Assembly: GCA_028622995.1 (NCBI GenBank)
Contig: JAJQJQ010000006.1
Location: 558,001-622,000 of the forward strand
DNA: 64,000 nucleotides
Source: Panagrolaimus kolymaensis
Taxonomy: Eukaryota > Nematoda > Chromadorea > Rhabditida > Panagrolaimidae
Direction: 5' to 3'
In this document: piece by piece, positions 1 through 10,690 of the stretch
Layout of the letters: each line of letters begins with the position of its first letter
Position numbering within the stretch: position 1 is the stretch's first letter
Program-made: the position numbers and the translations under genes
Notes under the pieces: model-generated
Databases searched by the model: none
What the model was told of the DNA's origin: nothing
The model's input: the letters and a program-made list of their open reading frames with translations, nothing else

Positions 1-180
1 GTTTCCCACTAATCTAGTATAGTCATCCACTGAATACGAACCTCGTCAAATATGTTTTATGTTTTTCCCTACTTGAATCTTAGCAAGACACTGTTTGAAA
101 ATAAAAGTTATTATTACATACGTATACATTGAATATACAAAGTTCGAACAAATAAATAAAATAAAATGGTAATTGGTAAT

Positions 181-2373
181 TTATTCTTCCCCTTCATCTT
201 CTTCCAAAAAATCATCATTGTCGTTTTGATCCCCATCTCTTTGTAAATCCCAATAATATTCTTCATCATGGACATTGACAAAGAGTTCTTCTTCATCTTC
301 TAAGATTTCATCTTCATTATCAAATGAAGGTATTTCTTCGTCGATGATGTTTCTTTTTTCTATCTTTTCCAAACAATCTCGAATTATGTCATGCTTCCAA
401 GTAATTGGTGCTTTAGATTTTATAATTTTCGTTACCATTTCTCCAGCATTTGCTTTCGATCTAACTTGTTTGCTACCAATAGTTTTACGAGTTCCGTTTT
501 TTTCACATCGAACATTGTTGTTATAATGCAAAACTGCAACCTTTCTTCTTATGTCATATCCATGATATGGAAAGTACGTTTTCTTTGGGCAATATTTTCC
601 AGTTGCGAGGGAGTGGAAGTTTTCAACTCGGGAAGTTGCAAAGTCAGGAGAGGTTTTGATGATGTCAGCAAGGAATTTTTCATTTGTAATTTTTGTAAAC
701 AAGCAAAAGTATCCATAGCTAATAGGATTCATGTACTCATTGTCGTCTTCGTCAGGATTAATTGGTGTATGTTTACATTTATCAATCTTAGTGAAATTCA
801 GGGACTTGAAGAGGTCGGATCCTTTACCTGGGTTCATTTTTTGAAAAGCTTCTTCCATTTTCTTATCTTTTCCAATAGTATCTTCAATTGCTTCGTAAAG
901 TTGATTGAAAATATTCTCATTCTCAAATTCATGAATACCAATGATGTGGAATAAAGAAGATAGCAATATTTCACGGCATAGTTCCCCATCACCTTTACTT
1001 TCACTAATACTGTACCATAAATGATTCTTTATACCTTTGATAAAATCTTTGAGGTTGGAGCTTTTTTTCTTTTTAGCTTCATTGCGTAGGTCTCGAACGA
1101 TGGGTTTCACCATATGCCATGCGTCATACATATGAGTAATTGAAGGATATTGTTCTCTCACCATTTTTATGATTGTGGTATGTCTATCGGTGGTTAAACG
1201 GTTGACTTGAATTTCATTTTCTTCAAATAAATCTAATATTTTTCTTACACCTTCTGCTTCCATTCGGCCGCTTACGTCAGCAGTCATGGATTTGTGGAGC
1301 GTTTCAAAAGCAAGGATGTAACCACTTTCTGAATCCATAGCAGTAACACAACAAAGGGAAGCACAATAACCTGGTGAATCATATTGACCATCCATAAGCA
1401 CATTTAGTGGTGTTTCTGTTCGATCTTTTACCATTTTCAGAAGATCAACATGTTCATTAGTATGATGTTCCCGAACAACTGGCCATACAACGTTTTTAGA
1501 ATTGGCTCTATGAAGAGTTTCTCCAAAAATTCCAATTTTTGCAAGGGTGAACAATTCTTTCAAAGTTGGGAATGGAACAGGTGTTATCGAAGCTGCAGAA
1601 GCCAAGAGTGCATTTCCTTGATAGATTTTGGTACCAGGAATAGTTTCTTGTGTTGCCCATGTCTTTTGACTTTGAGGACAGCATTTGGGACATCTGTATG
1701 TTATACTGGCAGCTGTACCGATAGTTCGTAATTCTTTTTTTCGCTGACCACTAAGCCCAGTGTTGCATTCGGGACAATGATTGAAAATCGATAAAAGCAT
1801 TTTTTTGGAAATTAGTACATATTCAACCAAATCTTCGGCAGGTTCTTCCTTTTCTTCTGGGAGTTCAACAATAATGGGAGGATTTCGAGGAGTCATTTCA
1901 TCATCGACATTGATATATATATCTTTGATTTTGCGATATGGCCCTCGTTTTTTTCTTGCAGGAATAGGTTGAGGTGAACCAGTAAAATGATAGTCAAAAT
2001 CACCACCTTCATAAGCGGGAGACAATGTGGAAGTAATTCCTTCAGCTTCAATGCTTTCATTTGGACGGGAGTAAGTTTGCTTATAATTCATAAGTCTACG
2101 AACTTTTATAGCAGGTGATCCAGTACTTTCTCTTCTAAATGGAAGTGGGGTAGCTTTCTTGTTGAGTGATTTTACTTTTCCATCAGCAAAAACCAAATCA
2201 GCTTGATTGAAGTGACATGAACAAAAAATAGTATGTTGGTTGTATCCAAGCATAACGTCATGATCAATCTCAAAAATATCAGCCCATTCTATTCTACGAT
2301 ATGCCACATCAGGTATATTTACAGCATTAGTAGGAGAAACAATCTCTTGGCAAGCGGGACAACGTTTCACCAT
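181..2373 (-). CDS. THAP-domain DDE-type transposase, intact
   Basis: Single-exon ORF of 730 residues counted from the first ATG (at 2373); the frame stays open a little further upstream but without an ATG, and an AG acceptor (TTTTTAG) sits just before the ATG. Residues about 5-54 fit a THAP zinc finger: CPAC, a spacer, then CSCHF (C-x2-C ... C-x2-H). A second C-x2-C pair set (CPEC near 200, CPKC near 228) probably binds zinc. The catalytic half carries DGQYDSPG (D328), LTTDRH (D396), YDAWH (D417), NHLWYS and SRVENFHS (E584), an order I know from a THAP-transposase family common in fish and cnidarians. The three Asp and one Glu are candidate catalytic residues, an inference. The C-terminus is strongly acidic. 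No stop or frameshift is seen, so the copy looks recent. The family may be Kolobok-like (TTAA target sites) but that is not proven. A divergent ORF lies 450 bp away. Confidence 0.85.
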   Translation of the reverse strand: MVKRCPACQEIVSPTNAVNIPDVAYRRIEWADIFEIDHDVMLGYNQHTIFCSCHFNQADLVFADGKVKSLNKKATPLPFRRESTGSPAIKVRRLMNYKQTYSRPNESIEAEGITSTLSPAYEGGDFDYHFTGSPQPIPARKKRGPYRKIKDIYINVDDEMTPRNPPIIVELPEEKEEPAEDLVEYVLISKKMLLSIFNHCPECNTGLSGQRKKELRTIGTAASITYRCPKCCPQSQKTWATQETIPGTKIYQGNALLASAASITPVPFPTLKELFTLAKIGIFGETLHRANSKNVVWPVVREHHTNEHVDLLKMVKDRTETPLNVLMDGQYDSPGYCASLCCVTAMDSESGYILAFETLHKSMTADVSGRMEAEGVRKILDLFEENEIQVNRLTTDRHTTIIKMVREQYPSITHMYDAWHMVKPIVRDLRNEAKKKKSSNLKDFIKGIKNHLWYSISESKGDGELCREILLSSLFHIIGIHEFENENIFNQLYEAIEDTIGKDKKMEEAFQKMNPGKGSDLFKSLNFTKIDKCKHTPINPDEDDNEYMNPISYGYFCLFTKITNEKFLADIIKTSPDFATSRVENFHSLATGKYCPKKTYFPYHGYDIRRKVAVLHYNNNVRCEKNGTRKTIGSKQVRSKANAGEMVTKIIKSKAPITWKHDIIRDCLEKIEKRNIIDEEIPSFDNEDEILEDEEELFVNVHDEEYYWDLQRDGDQNDNDDFLEEDEGEE

Positions 2374-2598
2374 TCTAAAAATAAATATCAATTGATGAAA
2401 GGATCTTATTATGAAAATGGGATAAGGAGTAAATACACGCAAATTTTATACTAAAAGAGAATTGTTGCGAACGGGTATGATGAATAAACGACAAATGAAA
2501 TCAAATTGAAGAAAAGCAAAGTCATCAACGAAAGTTATTCAATCTTTTCTTTTTATAAGTGTGAAGCATAGCAATAGGCAAACAAATAGACTAAGTGC

Positions 2599-2727
2599 AT
2601 ATTTTCGGTTGAAGAAAGCTCTTTGACCTTTACCTTCAAGGGTAAATTATTGTCATTTAGTGATGAATATTTTCGGTTGAAGAAAGCTCTTTGACATTTA
2701 CCTTCAAGGGTAAATTATTCTCATTTA
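2599..2727. repeat. Two 61-bp direct repeats between divergent transposon ORFs
   Basis: Copies at 2599-2659 and 2667-2727, two mismatches between them, both starting ATATTTTCGGTTGAAG. They lie between the transposase start and the start of the P2X7-ballast-like ORF. Possible shared promoter or transposase-binding repeats; the function is inferred only from position. Confidence 0.8.
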
Positions 2728-2823
2728 TTTTCCAACCAAATTACAATCTGCATACTGAAAATAATATTATCTTGCTTTTATTATTCCATTCAGACTTCAA
2801 ATTTTCTTCAAAATTCTTTGATA

Positions 2824-3420
2824 ATGGAAAATTCAATCAAGCCATATGCTTATTTTCCAAAAAAGAAACAAACCTCCTCATCCAATATTCCCACACCTTC
2901 TCCAACTTCATATTATTGCAATCTCCTTGGTTATGAATTGAATAAAAATCGTCAATCAGATCAATGGTGCAGATGTAACAATTGTTCACCAATGGCAACT
3001 GTAGAAGAAATGGTTTGCTGTTGTGATATTCGAGATAGTACAACGCAATGGGCATCTAATTGGCATCGTTTTATTGGTAATTCAAATGGATGTTTTGCAA
3101 ATCATAACATCATTCAACAAACTATCCAAAACCGTATGGAACTTGACGCTTTTATTTTGTTTGATCAAATAAGGTTAAAACAAGTTGCTCAGTTGACTCG
3201 AAGCATATATATTGATAAATACAGTTATGCTGAAGAATCTGCAAAATATCGATTTGCTTGCTATCGTAAAGTTACAATGTTGGTTCATCATACACTTGGT
3301 ATTGGCAAAAGACTTCAGTTACCAGCTTGCGTTGTTGCACTTGTAAGAAATGTCTATCCATCACCCGATGGTAATTATAAAGGATACTGCGGATGCTATT
3401 TCGACGACGATGATAGTTAG
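2824..3420 (+). CDS. P2X7-ballast-like cysteine-rich domain protein
   Basis: ORF of 198 residues from ATG 2824, with a short low-complexity N-terminus and then one domain. Its landmarks are WCRCNNCSPM, MVCCCDI, then YRFACYRKVTMLVHH, LPACVVALVRNVYP and SPDGNYKGY. This order matches the C-terminal cytoplasmic zinc-binding 'ballast' domain of the vertebrate P2X7 receptor (RCG-C motif, CCR, R-x-CYR, P-S-C, FPSPxGxYxGF). There is no transmembrane segment and no P2X channel domain, so this is the free-standing form, which as I recall is widespread in invertebrates and often near transposons. It is divergently arranged with the THAP transposase, consistent with a two-gene element, but element ends were not found. 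Function unknown; zinc binding is likely from the cysteines. Confidence 0.75.
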   Translation: MENSIKPYAYFPKKKQTSSSNIPTPSPTSYYCNLLGYELNKNRQSDQWCRCNNCSPMATVEEMVCCCDIRDSTTQWASNWHRFIGNSNGCFANHNIIQQTIQNRMELDAFILFDQIRLKQVAQLTRSIYIDKYSYAEESAKYRFACYRKVTMLVHHTLGIGKRLQLPACVVALVRNVYPSPDGNYKGYCGCYFDDDDS

Positions 3421-4156
3421 ATTTTAAAAGTGTATGCTTTAATAACTATATATTGCGATTTGTTTTGTTATTTACTTTGTTGTTATAAATATTTATTGTG
3501 ATAAAATTGTTGTAAGTGATACATGTCTCCTTTTCGACGAAGTTCCACTTGATACTATGAGGGAAAGCTTATTGCAAAAAGAATATGTTGATTTAAAGCG
3601 TTACAGCCATTGAGCTAACTTCATTATAGCGATTGAGTCAACAATCATACCCGTATCCCACTGATGTACTAATATAATAACCCAGGTAACCCCTCAATAA
3701 TTAGACCATTGTGGATAGCAAAAAAAAATCATAATCACTCACCAGTGAATTGAATCCATAAACCATCGACATCGTTGAAGTATAAACAAACAGCCATATA
3801 TCCATTAGTCTTTATCCATTCACCAGCCATAGATCCTCAAATAACCTAAAAATTGAACTAAAGATATAACCAAACAATACAAAAAACTGGCCTGGAAATG
3901 AATCAGCTAACAAACAGATAAACCTAAAAATTGAACTAAAGAAAGAACCAAAACAATACAAAAAAACTGTCCTGTAATCAACTATGAAGAAGCAGCAGCA
4001 GCAACCATATTCATAAAATCATCACCAAATACATTCAAAATTAAAGATAAACACCCATATCTTCAACAACAAGCATCAAACATTCGAAGAAAAAAGTGAA
4101 AATGAAAAAATTCAATGAATGAACAAAAGAAAAAAGTTTTGAAACGAAAAAGTGTT
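3421..4156. repeat. Non-coding stretch with a ~57-bp direct repeat (about 3842-3978)
   Basis: No coding sequence is seen. Two imperfect direct copies lie at about 3842-3898 and 3918-3976, sharing CCTAAAAATTGAACTAAAG and CAATACAAAAAACTG. The AAACTG here belongs to the repeat and is not part of the long array that begins near 5.15 kb. Confidence 0.6.
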
Positions 4157-4240
4157 TTCAAACACGCGCCTTTCCAAGCCAAAGTTCAGCTCCCAGTAAA
4201 CGAAATTTCAGAAAGGCTGCAAATAGCTATGGCCCTTTAA
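4157..4240. mobile_element. Half copy (one end) of a TTAA-flanked element
   Basis: From TTCAAACACGCGCC to GCCCTTTAA this stretch aligns with the right half of the complete foldback element at 49958-50156, at roughly 80% identity by eye, ending in the same TAGCTATG-CCCTTTAA terminus. The matching left half is absent nearby. It could be a solo end of a MITE or the terminus of a longer element. Confidence 0.65.
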
Positions 4241-4548
4241 TTTTCGACGATTACAAAACATTCAACAAAAATTATATTAGTTCTCAATAATTTCTTCGTT
4301 TTTTTATCTTTTCATTTTTGATAAACAAAAGAAAAAGAGAGAGAAGGAAATGAAATTATTATGATTTATGTTAGTTCTGATTTGTCAGTCGAAGGATTCC
4401 CTGAAGAATTGAATGCCAAAGGAAACATTCAAACAACAATCCCTCCACTTAATACTATTTTTATTATTATATTTGATGTTATAGTAATTCTTGTACGGTA
4501 GGTTATAAAAAAGCTTTTAATAATGATGAAGATGATGAAAAGCGCGCA

Positions 4549-4655
4549 ATAATTTGTACCATTCCACCCAAAACTACATCAGAATTTCAGCCATTGGATG
4601 TTTTTTGGAACAGATAATTTAAATCTTTTTATCGCCTTCTCTCAAACTAAAGATG
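4549..4655 (+). pseudogene. Relic of a Tc5/pogo-like DDE transposase
   Basis: In one frame it reads IPPKTTSEFQPLDVFWNR, stop, FKSFYRLL. The pattern PP-x-TTS-x-x-QPLDV followed by a basic/aromatic stretch is the conserved block near the third catalytic residue of Tc1/pogo-superfamily transposases, Tc5 type in nematodes. An in-frame TAA and the absence of flanking coding sequence show it is dead. Only about 35 codons are recognisable. Confidence 0.6.
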
Positions 4656-4845
4656 CCACAACACCTTTGATGCTTCTAATCTCGCTGGAATTGCAACCCT
4701 CTTGAATTTAAATTGGAAGATTTGTTGCGCCTCGCTTTAAAAACAAAAAGATAAACATATTTGAAATAAAGTTTTAGGTAATAAACACAAAAAAAATTTG
4801 ATAAATGTCAAATAAGAAAAGTGAAAAAAGCAAAAATGAATTTTT

Positions 4846-4916
4846 GATCCTCCAAGGCTTCGAACTTGAAACCTTCGGATCATAGTCAACTGCAATAACC
4901 ATTGCGCCAAAACTTC
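4846..4916 (-). tRNA. tRNA-Arg-like relic (probable pseudogene or tRNA-derived repeat)
   Basis: On the minus strand there is a good box A (TGGCGCAATGG) and, at tRNA spacing, a box B (AGTTCGAAGCC). The anticodon region GACTATGATC resembles GACTACGGATC of tRNA-Arg(ACG) with one base lost. The D-stem is partly paired; the anticodon, T and acceptor stems pair poorly. It is therefore probably not functional. A tRNA-derived SINE head is an alternative. Confidence 0.45.
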
Positions 4917-7900
4917 ATCAAAGTCATTGATTGCCAAAAGAGCTTATAAGCTAAGTGGGCATTTTAATTCAAACTTTATAGTTAAAAATTTTCAAACATT
5001 TGAATCGGTGGGGAAAAGTTACTGCGGCCCCAACTATAAAAATACAGGATCTCTCATTTAATAGAGGAACGTCCTTTGACACGAAGTTACATGTCTGGTA
5101 GGTCCCTTGTGAGTCAAATGAGTGCCATAAAATAAAGAAATTATTCTGTGTAAAAAACTGTGATGATATATTTACTATTTATGTGATGATTCAAGGTAAT
5201 CATTATTAACATAAATTTTCTTGCATGTATTAATAATTTGAAAGTAAAAAAACTGTTTTCAATGAAATCTTGATTATCAATGGCAACAAAACTGTTCTTC
5301 AAGGCGAGGAATTTTTCTAAAAATGCAGGTAATTAATTGCTTGTTAACATTTTATGGATAAAAAAAACTGCCCTCATCTGTCTTTCTTTCCAACACATTA
5401 TTTTAAATTTTTTGTTTGTTGATAAAAACGGCGGCTACGTTTTTTGCTTTACTAATTAAAAACTGAAATATTTTCTGATACCGCGCCAATCTCCATTTTT
5501 TTTTTGAAACTTTTTATTTTACCCCAAAAAAACTGTCGTTGGTTGACAAGAAAAAAAAACTAAAACAAAAATAATATATACAAAAATACAAAAAAAATAC
5601 ATATGTCAAATATTTCTTCTCTTTTTTGGTGTTGTCATTTTCAAGCAAACACAGCTCCGGCTCAAAAAAAATGTAAATGACACAGCAGCAGCGGCAAAAG
5701 ACGACGACTACCAAAACAACGAAGGTGACGAACTTTACCATCTCGCGCTATTTTTTTTCGCCGATGCTCAGCTTCCTACTTCTTTTTTTTGACATTTAAA
5801 AAAAATAGTTGCAAAAAAAAAATAAGAAAACACGGAGCTTTCTTTCTCAAAGGTGACAATCATCATCATCAACAACAAAATCAACAACATCGAGAAGCGA
5901 GAGTTATTCATTCTTGCATCAAATAAAAAAAAAACGGGAGTCTTTTTTCTTTTCTTTTCTGTAATTTTTTTTTGTATATACTGCGACGGTATTTTATTTA
6001 TGGAAGGCGCCAATCTTTAGTTAGTTCCTTTTTCTTTTCTTTCTTTTGTTGTTGTTGGTATAAGTTTAAACAGCATAAAGAAAAAAAAATGAGTGAGGTT
6101 ACGGTAACTGAAAACTAGATTCTCAATATTGATTTTTTACAATCATTTTTATTTTAAATTTAATTTTATATTTTTAAGACTGTTCTTTTTCTTCACAAGC
6201 TCTAATTATTTATTATACGTAACATTCTGTTTTTAAATAAAAAAATTGATGAGTAAAATTTTTGGATTGCGGTAAGAATTTAAAAATATTCAGGTATTTT
6301 TTTAATTACTGACATCTCCTTCAATGTTGCATAATAAAACTGAATTCTATTGCTTAGGCGGTTATTGAAAGCTTTTAGAACATATTTTCACTGATTTTTT
6401 AGTTCTTTCAATTTGATTATTTTTAAAAATGGGTAAAAATTTAGAAAAATAAAAAACTGCGATTTTTTTCGCAAGATTACTATTTTAATTTTATTATAAA
6501 CCTTTTTTTTCGTTAAGGCTTCTTTAAAAAACTGAGGTCAGTATTGCTTGCCGGAACTAAAGCAAATTATAAAATTAAATAATAGGCATGGCATTAATTT
6601 ATTTTTGGTTCTGTGATTTTTTATATTAGAAATTTGATTGGAGAAAAAACTGATTACGTAATTGTTTTTGGGCATAAATAAATAAAAAATTAAACTGTAT
6701 TTTGTAAAACGCTTCAGCAGGTAACCGCTTTAATGAATTAATTATATGGGCAAAAAAGCTATAAACTGTAATTTATCTCTTTTTTTATGATACACTGATA
6801 GAGAAAAACATAAAAGTAAAGGGTCAAAAAATTTTTTTTTCATTTTACGAAACTGTCACATAACAAATAATTCCGTGTGTACCACTAAGGACATTTGTTT
6901 TTGATATCACCGAAACTAAATGTTTTCTAAAAAATTTTTGAAAGCTATCTTTTTTGCTAATTCTAAAATTGAAATTTTGGTTTTAAAACTGGTAAAGAGG
7001 TTGTTGTTGTAAAACTTTTATTTTTAACAATTTTATGTTGCATTCTTTTTTTTATAAACTGCATCTTATTTTCTTAAATACGTAATATGCCTTAATCTTC
7101 TTTTTTTTATTCTTCAACCAAAATATTTAATGACATTTGCCACAAAAAACGCCAATTTTTAAAATATAAATAAAAAAAATGTGTCAATTGGTGTCGTTGA
7201 TCAATTGCAATGGATGATGGCGAAAAATGCTAACCAACCAAGCAACGCAATCAAAGCATCCAAAAAATCATTTTTTTTCTTTTTTTGCAGAAAAAAATAA
7301 TGCAGCTAAAAATATCAAAAAAAAAAGCGACACTAAATTAATTGATGATATACTTTTTTAAAAAGAAAGTTATTTTTAAAAATGGTTCAATTTTTTCTTT
7401 TGCAGCCATTGATTGCATCGGATTTTTTTGATCAAGCTTTGAGTGTTTTGCTGTGAGTGATGGGGTTTAAATCAATGTTTGGAAATTTTATTGTAAAAAT
7501 GAAGAAAGAAAAAAATTGTAAATTTTAACAAAAAATTAAACTGAAAACATAAAAAAAAATTTGGTGGCTTCATAAATAAAGGAACTTCACCGACACAAAA
7601 AAAAATTTAACTGGAAATTTATATTTTCGGAAGGAAAAGTTGAATGAACAATAAAAAAAAATCTTTCGATAAGGATAAATAAACTGTGTCCTGCTTTTAA
7701 TGAATTCATAAACTGGTACATGGTCTCCCTTTTTTTTCTGTAAATAAAACTGTAAAGGCAATTGGAGTAGTGTTATAGAAGTTTTTTTTACATTAATATT
7801 TTTGTTTATCAAAATTAACTGTATCGAAAAAATATTTGTGTTCATATTTAAACGCAAAAAAAAAACTGTTTATCACAATAATACCATTTTGAAATTCATG

Positions 7901-10591
7901 GTATTCAAAAAAACTGTGAATCAGTAATAGAATTGGATCGAGTTAAAGTATAATTCATTTTATTATTATTTTAAACTGTAAATAACCACTCACTTTTTTT
8001 CTTTACAAAAACCCTTTATTTATTCATTTTGGTTATCAAACAACAGCTGGCTGGCATAAATAAAACTTTTAAAAATCAGCGTAAAGAAGAAAATAAAGCT
8101 ATTTTTGCAATTACTTCTTTTTTTCTTTTTTTTGGTTTTATTTTTATTGGTTGATGATGATGACATTCAGCTTTGATGTCATTCCAACCCGCAGCAGCCA
8201 TGGGCTCATCATCAGAACAAAGATGCGAAAAAAAAGAAAGACAACAAATCTTTTTTGTTTAAAATAACCTTTGTTTTTCAGGTGGCAGCAGCAAGCAATC
8301 ACAAACCCTTCCACCTCCACCACTTTTTTATTTTATCTTTTAAAAAACTTAACTTTTTTTTGGCAGAAGAAAGAAAGAAGGAAGCAAAACAAAAAAAAAT
8401 GCGGGGACAGAAAATAAAATATTTTTTTTGGCGACAATTGTTTGACAAAGAAAGAACGAAAAAATAAAATTCGGCGGCACCAAACATTTATTTTTGCTTG
8501 ATCATTGAAAATCAAAATCAACAAAAGCCGCTAACAACTGAATTTTTCTTTTTGCCTACCAATATGAAAATGATGCCTGCCACCTGTTATTCAATTTTAT
8601 TTATTCCAAACATAAGAAAAAAAATTTTGTTTCGTGACTTTTTGTCTTTTTTTTCTTTTTTAAAGATTGTTTCTTTCTTTATAAATTTTTTTGTTGGCCT
8701 TTATTTTTTGCGACCGAAAAGAAAGAAAAATTTACATAACTGTAATTGTTGATTTTATTGGATCACCTTTTAAATTTTTGGCATTTCGAAAAGTAAAACT
8801 GCTTTATGAGGTGGTTATTTGAATGTCTTTATTTTTCGTGTTTTTTTTTTTATTTAACTGTTGAAAGAAATGAATTTATTTGTTTTTGTAATATTTTGTC
8901 ACTCTTTTTTGAATACTGGAGTCGGGTCTCTTAGAAATTTTGAACTAAAACTCAACGCTTTTATTTAAATCGGCCTTTTTAAAAATTTTTTTTAAACTGT
9001 GGTGATTCATTTAATGTATAGTATAATATACATAAAGGAAGAGTGAAAGCCTTGCCCAAAAAAACCTGTATACCTTTTTTATTCTATTTTTTGTTGTTGG
9101 AAAAAACTGTTCAGGATTCTTGCTGATCTTGATTTATTATATATAACCTAATTCATTAGCTTTTAAACTGGCATTCCTATAATTACTCGGGTTATATTAT
9201 TTTTTTTAAACTGTAGGACGCTGTTGGCTTTGATACATAAAGGAGGTTTTATAAGTTAATACATAGCTTGCAAATTTTTTGGAGTAGCTAAGTATCTTTT
9301 TTTTTAAATTAAATATTTTTTTATTTAAACTGTTTGAAATGATGAGATGATTTAATTAAAAATTTTGAACGTTTTGAAAACTGTTTAGTCTTAGAATTTG
9401 GTTGGTAAAATAATATTTTATAAATTATTTTTTCAAAGAAAATTATTAAATTTTTTAAACTGTGTTTTTATTCCTTCGATATATGAATGTAGGTATATCA
9501 ACAAATAAAAAAGTAAACTGAAATGAGTCATTTACGACTAGAAAATTAAAATTAGGCTTAAAGAAAGAATCCTTGAATTAAAGGCTTTCAACAAAAAAAC
9601 TGTTTATTGTAAATTAATTGCGTCAAATTACGTTTAAACTTTTAAACCTTTATATCTAATTATTTTAATAATATTAAACTGTAAACAATTTCATTGTTGT
9701 TTTAAAAACATTTAAAACTGTTTCTTGGTTTTTTTTAATATTTTTCCCCCAAATAACGGTTTAAATATGCGCCGTCGCACTTATCTTATAAATAACTGGA
9801 GCTTTTCGAATAATTGTGTACGTGATTTTTAAGCAATCTTTTTTTCTTCTTCCCTCTTCCACTTGTTGGTCTTTTGATATTTTATCAATCCCGTCCTCAA
9901 TCAAGCAATCATCGGTCGAGAGAAAAACGAAGAAAGAAAAAAATCGAGTTGCAAAAAAAAAATTGGGTGACAATTGACAATTGGCACATTTTAGGTAATG
10001 ACATTTGCTGCTGGCGAGCGTGTATGTCGCATGTGAACTTTTTTTTCTTCTTCAGAGATTAATTTTTTAAAAAAACTGACAATTGGTTGTTGTTGGTAAT
10101 GGTGGGAGAGAAAAGAGATAAATAAAACAAACTTTTTTAATAGATGCCTCCAAAAATAAATTTTTGATCGAATTTTTTGATCAAAAGTTTTAAAAGAAAG
10201 ACTAAAAACTGGAGAGTTGTGTTAGGTGCCGCCTTTTAAAAATTTTTTGATTTTAAAGTTTAAACTGTAGATACGATTGACGAAGCTTAATTAAATTTAT
10301 TAGTAAAGACTTATTTTTTTAGTTTATAAAAAATACTTTTAAACTGGCAACATAGATGGTGCGAAGACTGAATGAGTTTAAAATTTTTTTTTTGCTTTGA
10401 AACTGGCTTTTCCTTATGCATCGCATCGGTTTTATGATTTTTTTAATTTTATTAAGACAAGCATTTGTTAAACACTTGACACGGATTAGCAAAAACAGCA
10501 TTGCGTAAATCTCAAATTAATATGATCAGAAATTCAAACCTTTTTGTATTTATAAAATTTAAAATAAAACATAAAACTGGGATGTGGTGTT

Positions 10592-10690
10592 CAGGGCTGT
10601 CCGGGACTAGGTCTTTGCCAATCCGGGATCCGGGACCCGGATCAGAAAAAATGGCCGGGATTCCGGGATCCGGGATCCCGGACAGCCCTG
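10592..10690. mobile_element. hAT-like MITE, 99 bp, with 8-bp target duplication
   Basis: Perfect 15-bp terminal inverted repeats CAGGGCTGTCCGGGA ... TCCCGGACAGCCCTG, flanked by the direct 8-bp repeat GTGGTGTT (10584-10591 and 10691-10698). The CAGGG start and 8-bp duplication are hAT hallmarks. The interior is GC-rich with repeated CCGGGATCCGGG blocks, in sharp contrast to the surroundings. It has no coding capacity. Confidence 0.9.

Noticed and set aside
1..3676. Similarity of GTTTCCCACTAATCTAGTA at 1 to GTATCCCACTGATGTACTA near 3652 as element ends
   Set aside because: Direct rather than inverted, short, and lost after about 20 bp; not enough to call LTRs or terminal repeats.
8161..8245. 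Possible coding exon (ATG, Pro/Ala/Ser codons) in an upstream island
   Set aside because: No usable donor after it and the frame runs into homopolymers; composition alone is not enough.
5514..9973. Several open frames of 60-95 codons rich in Phe, Lys, Leu
   Set aside because: They arise from homopolymer T/A tracts, have no splice context or recognisable motif, and many start at non-ATG codons.
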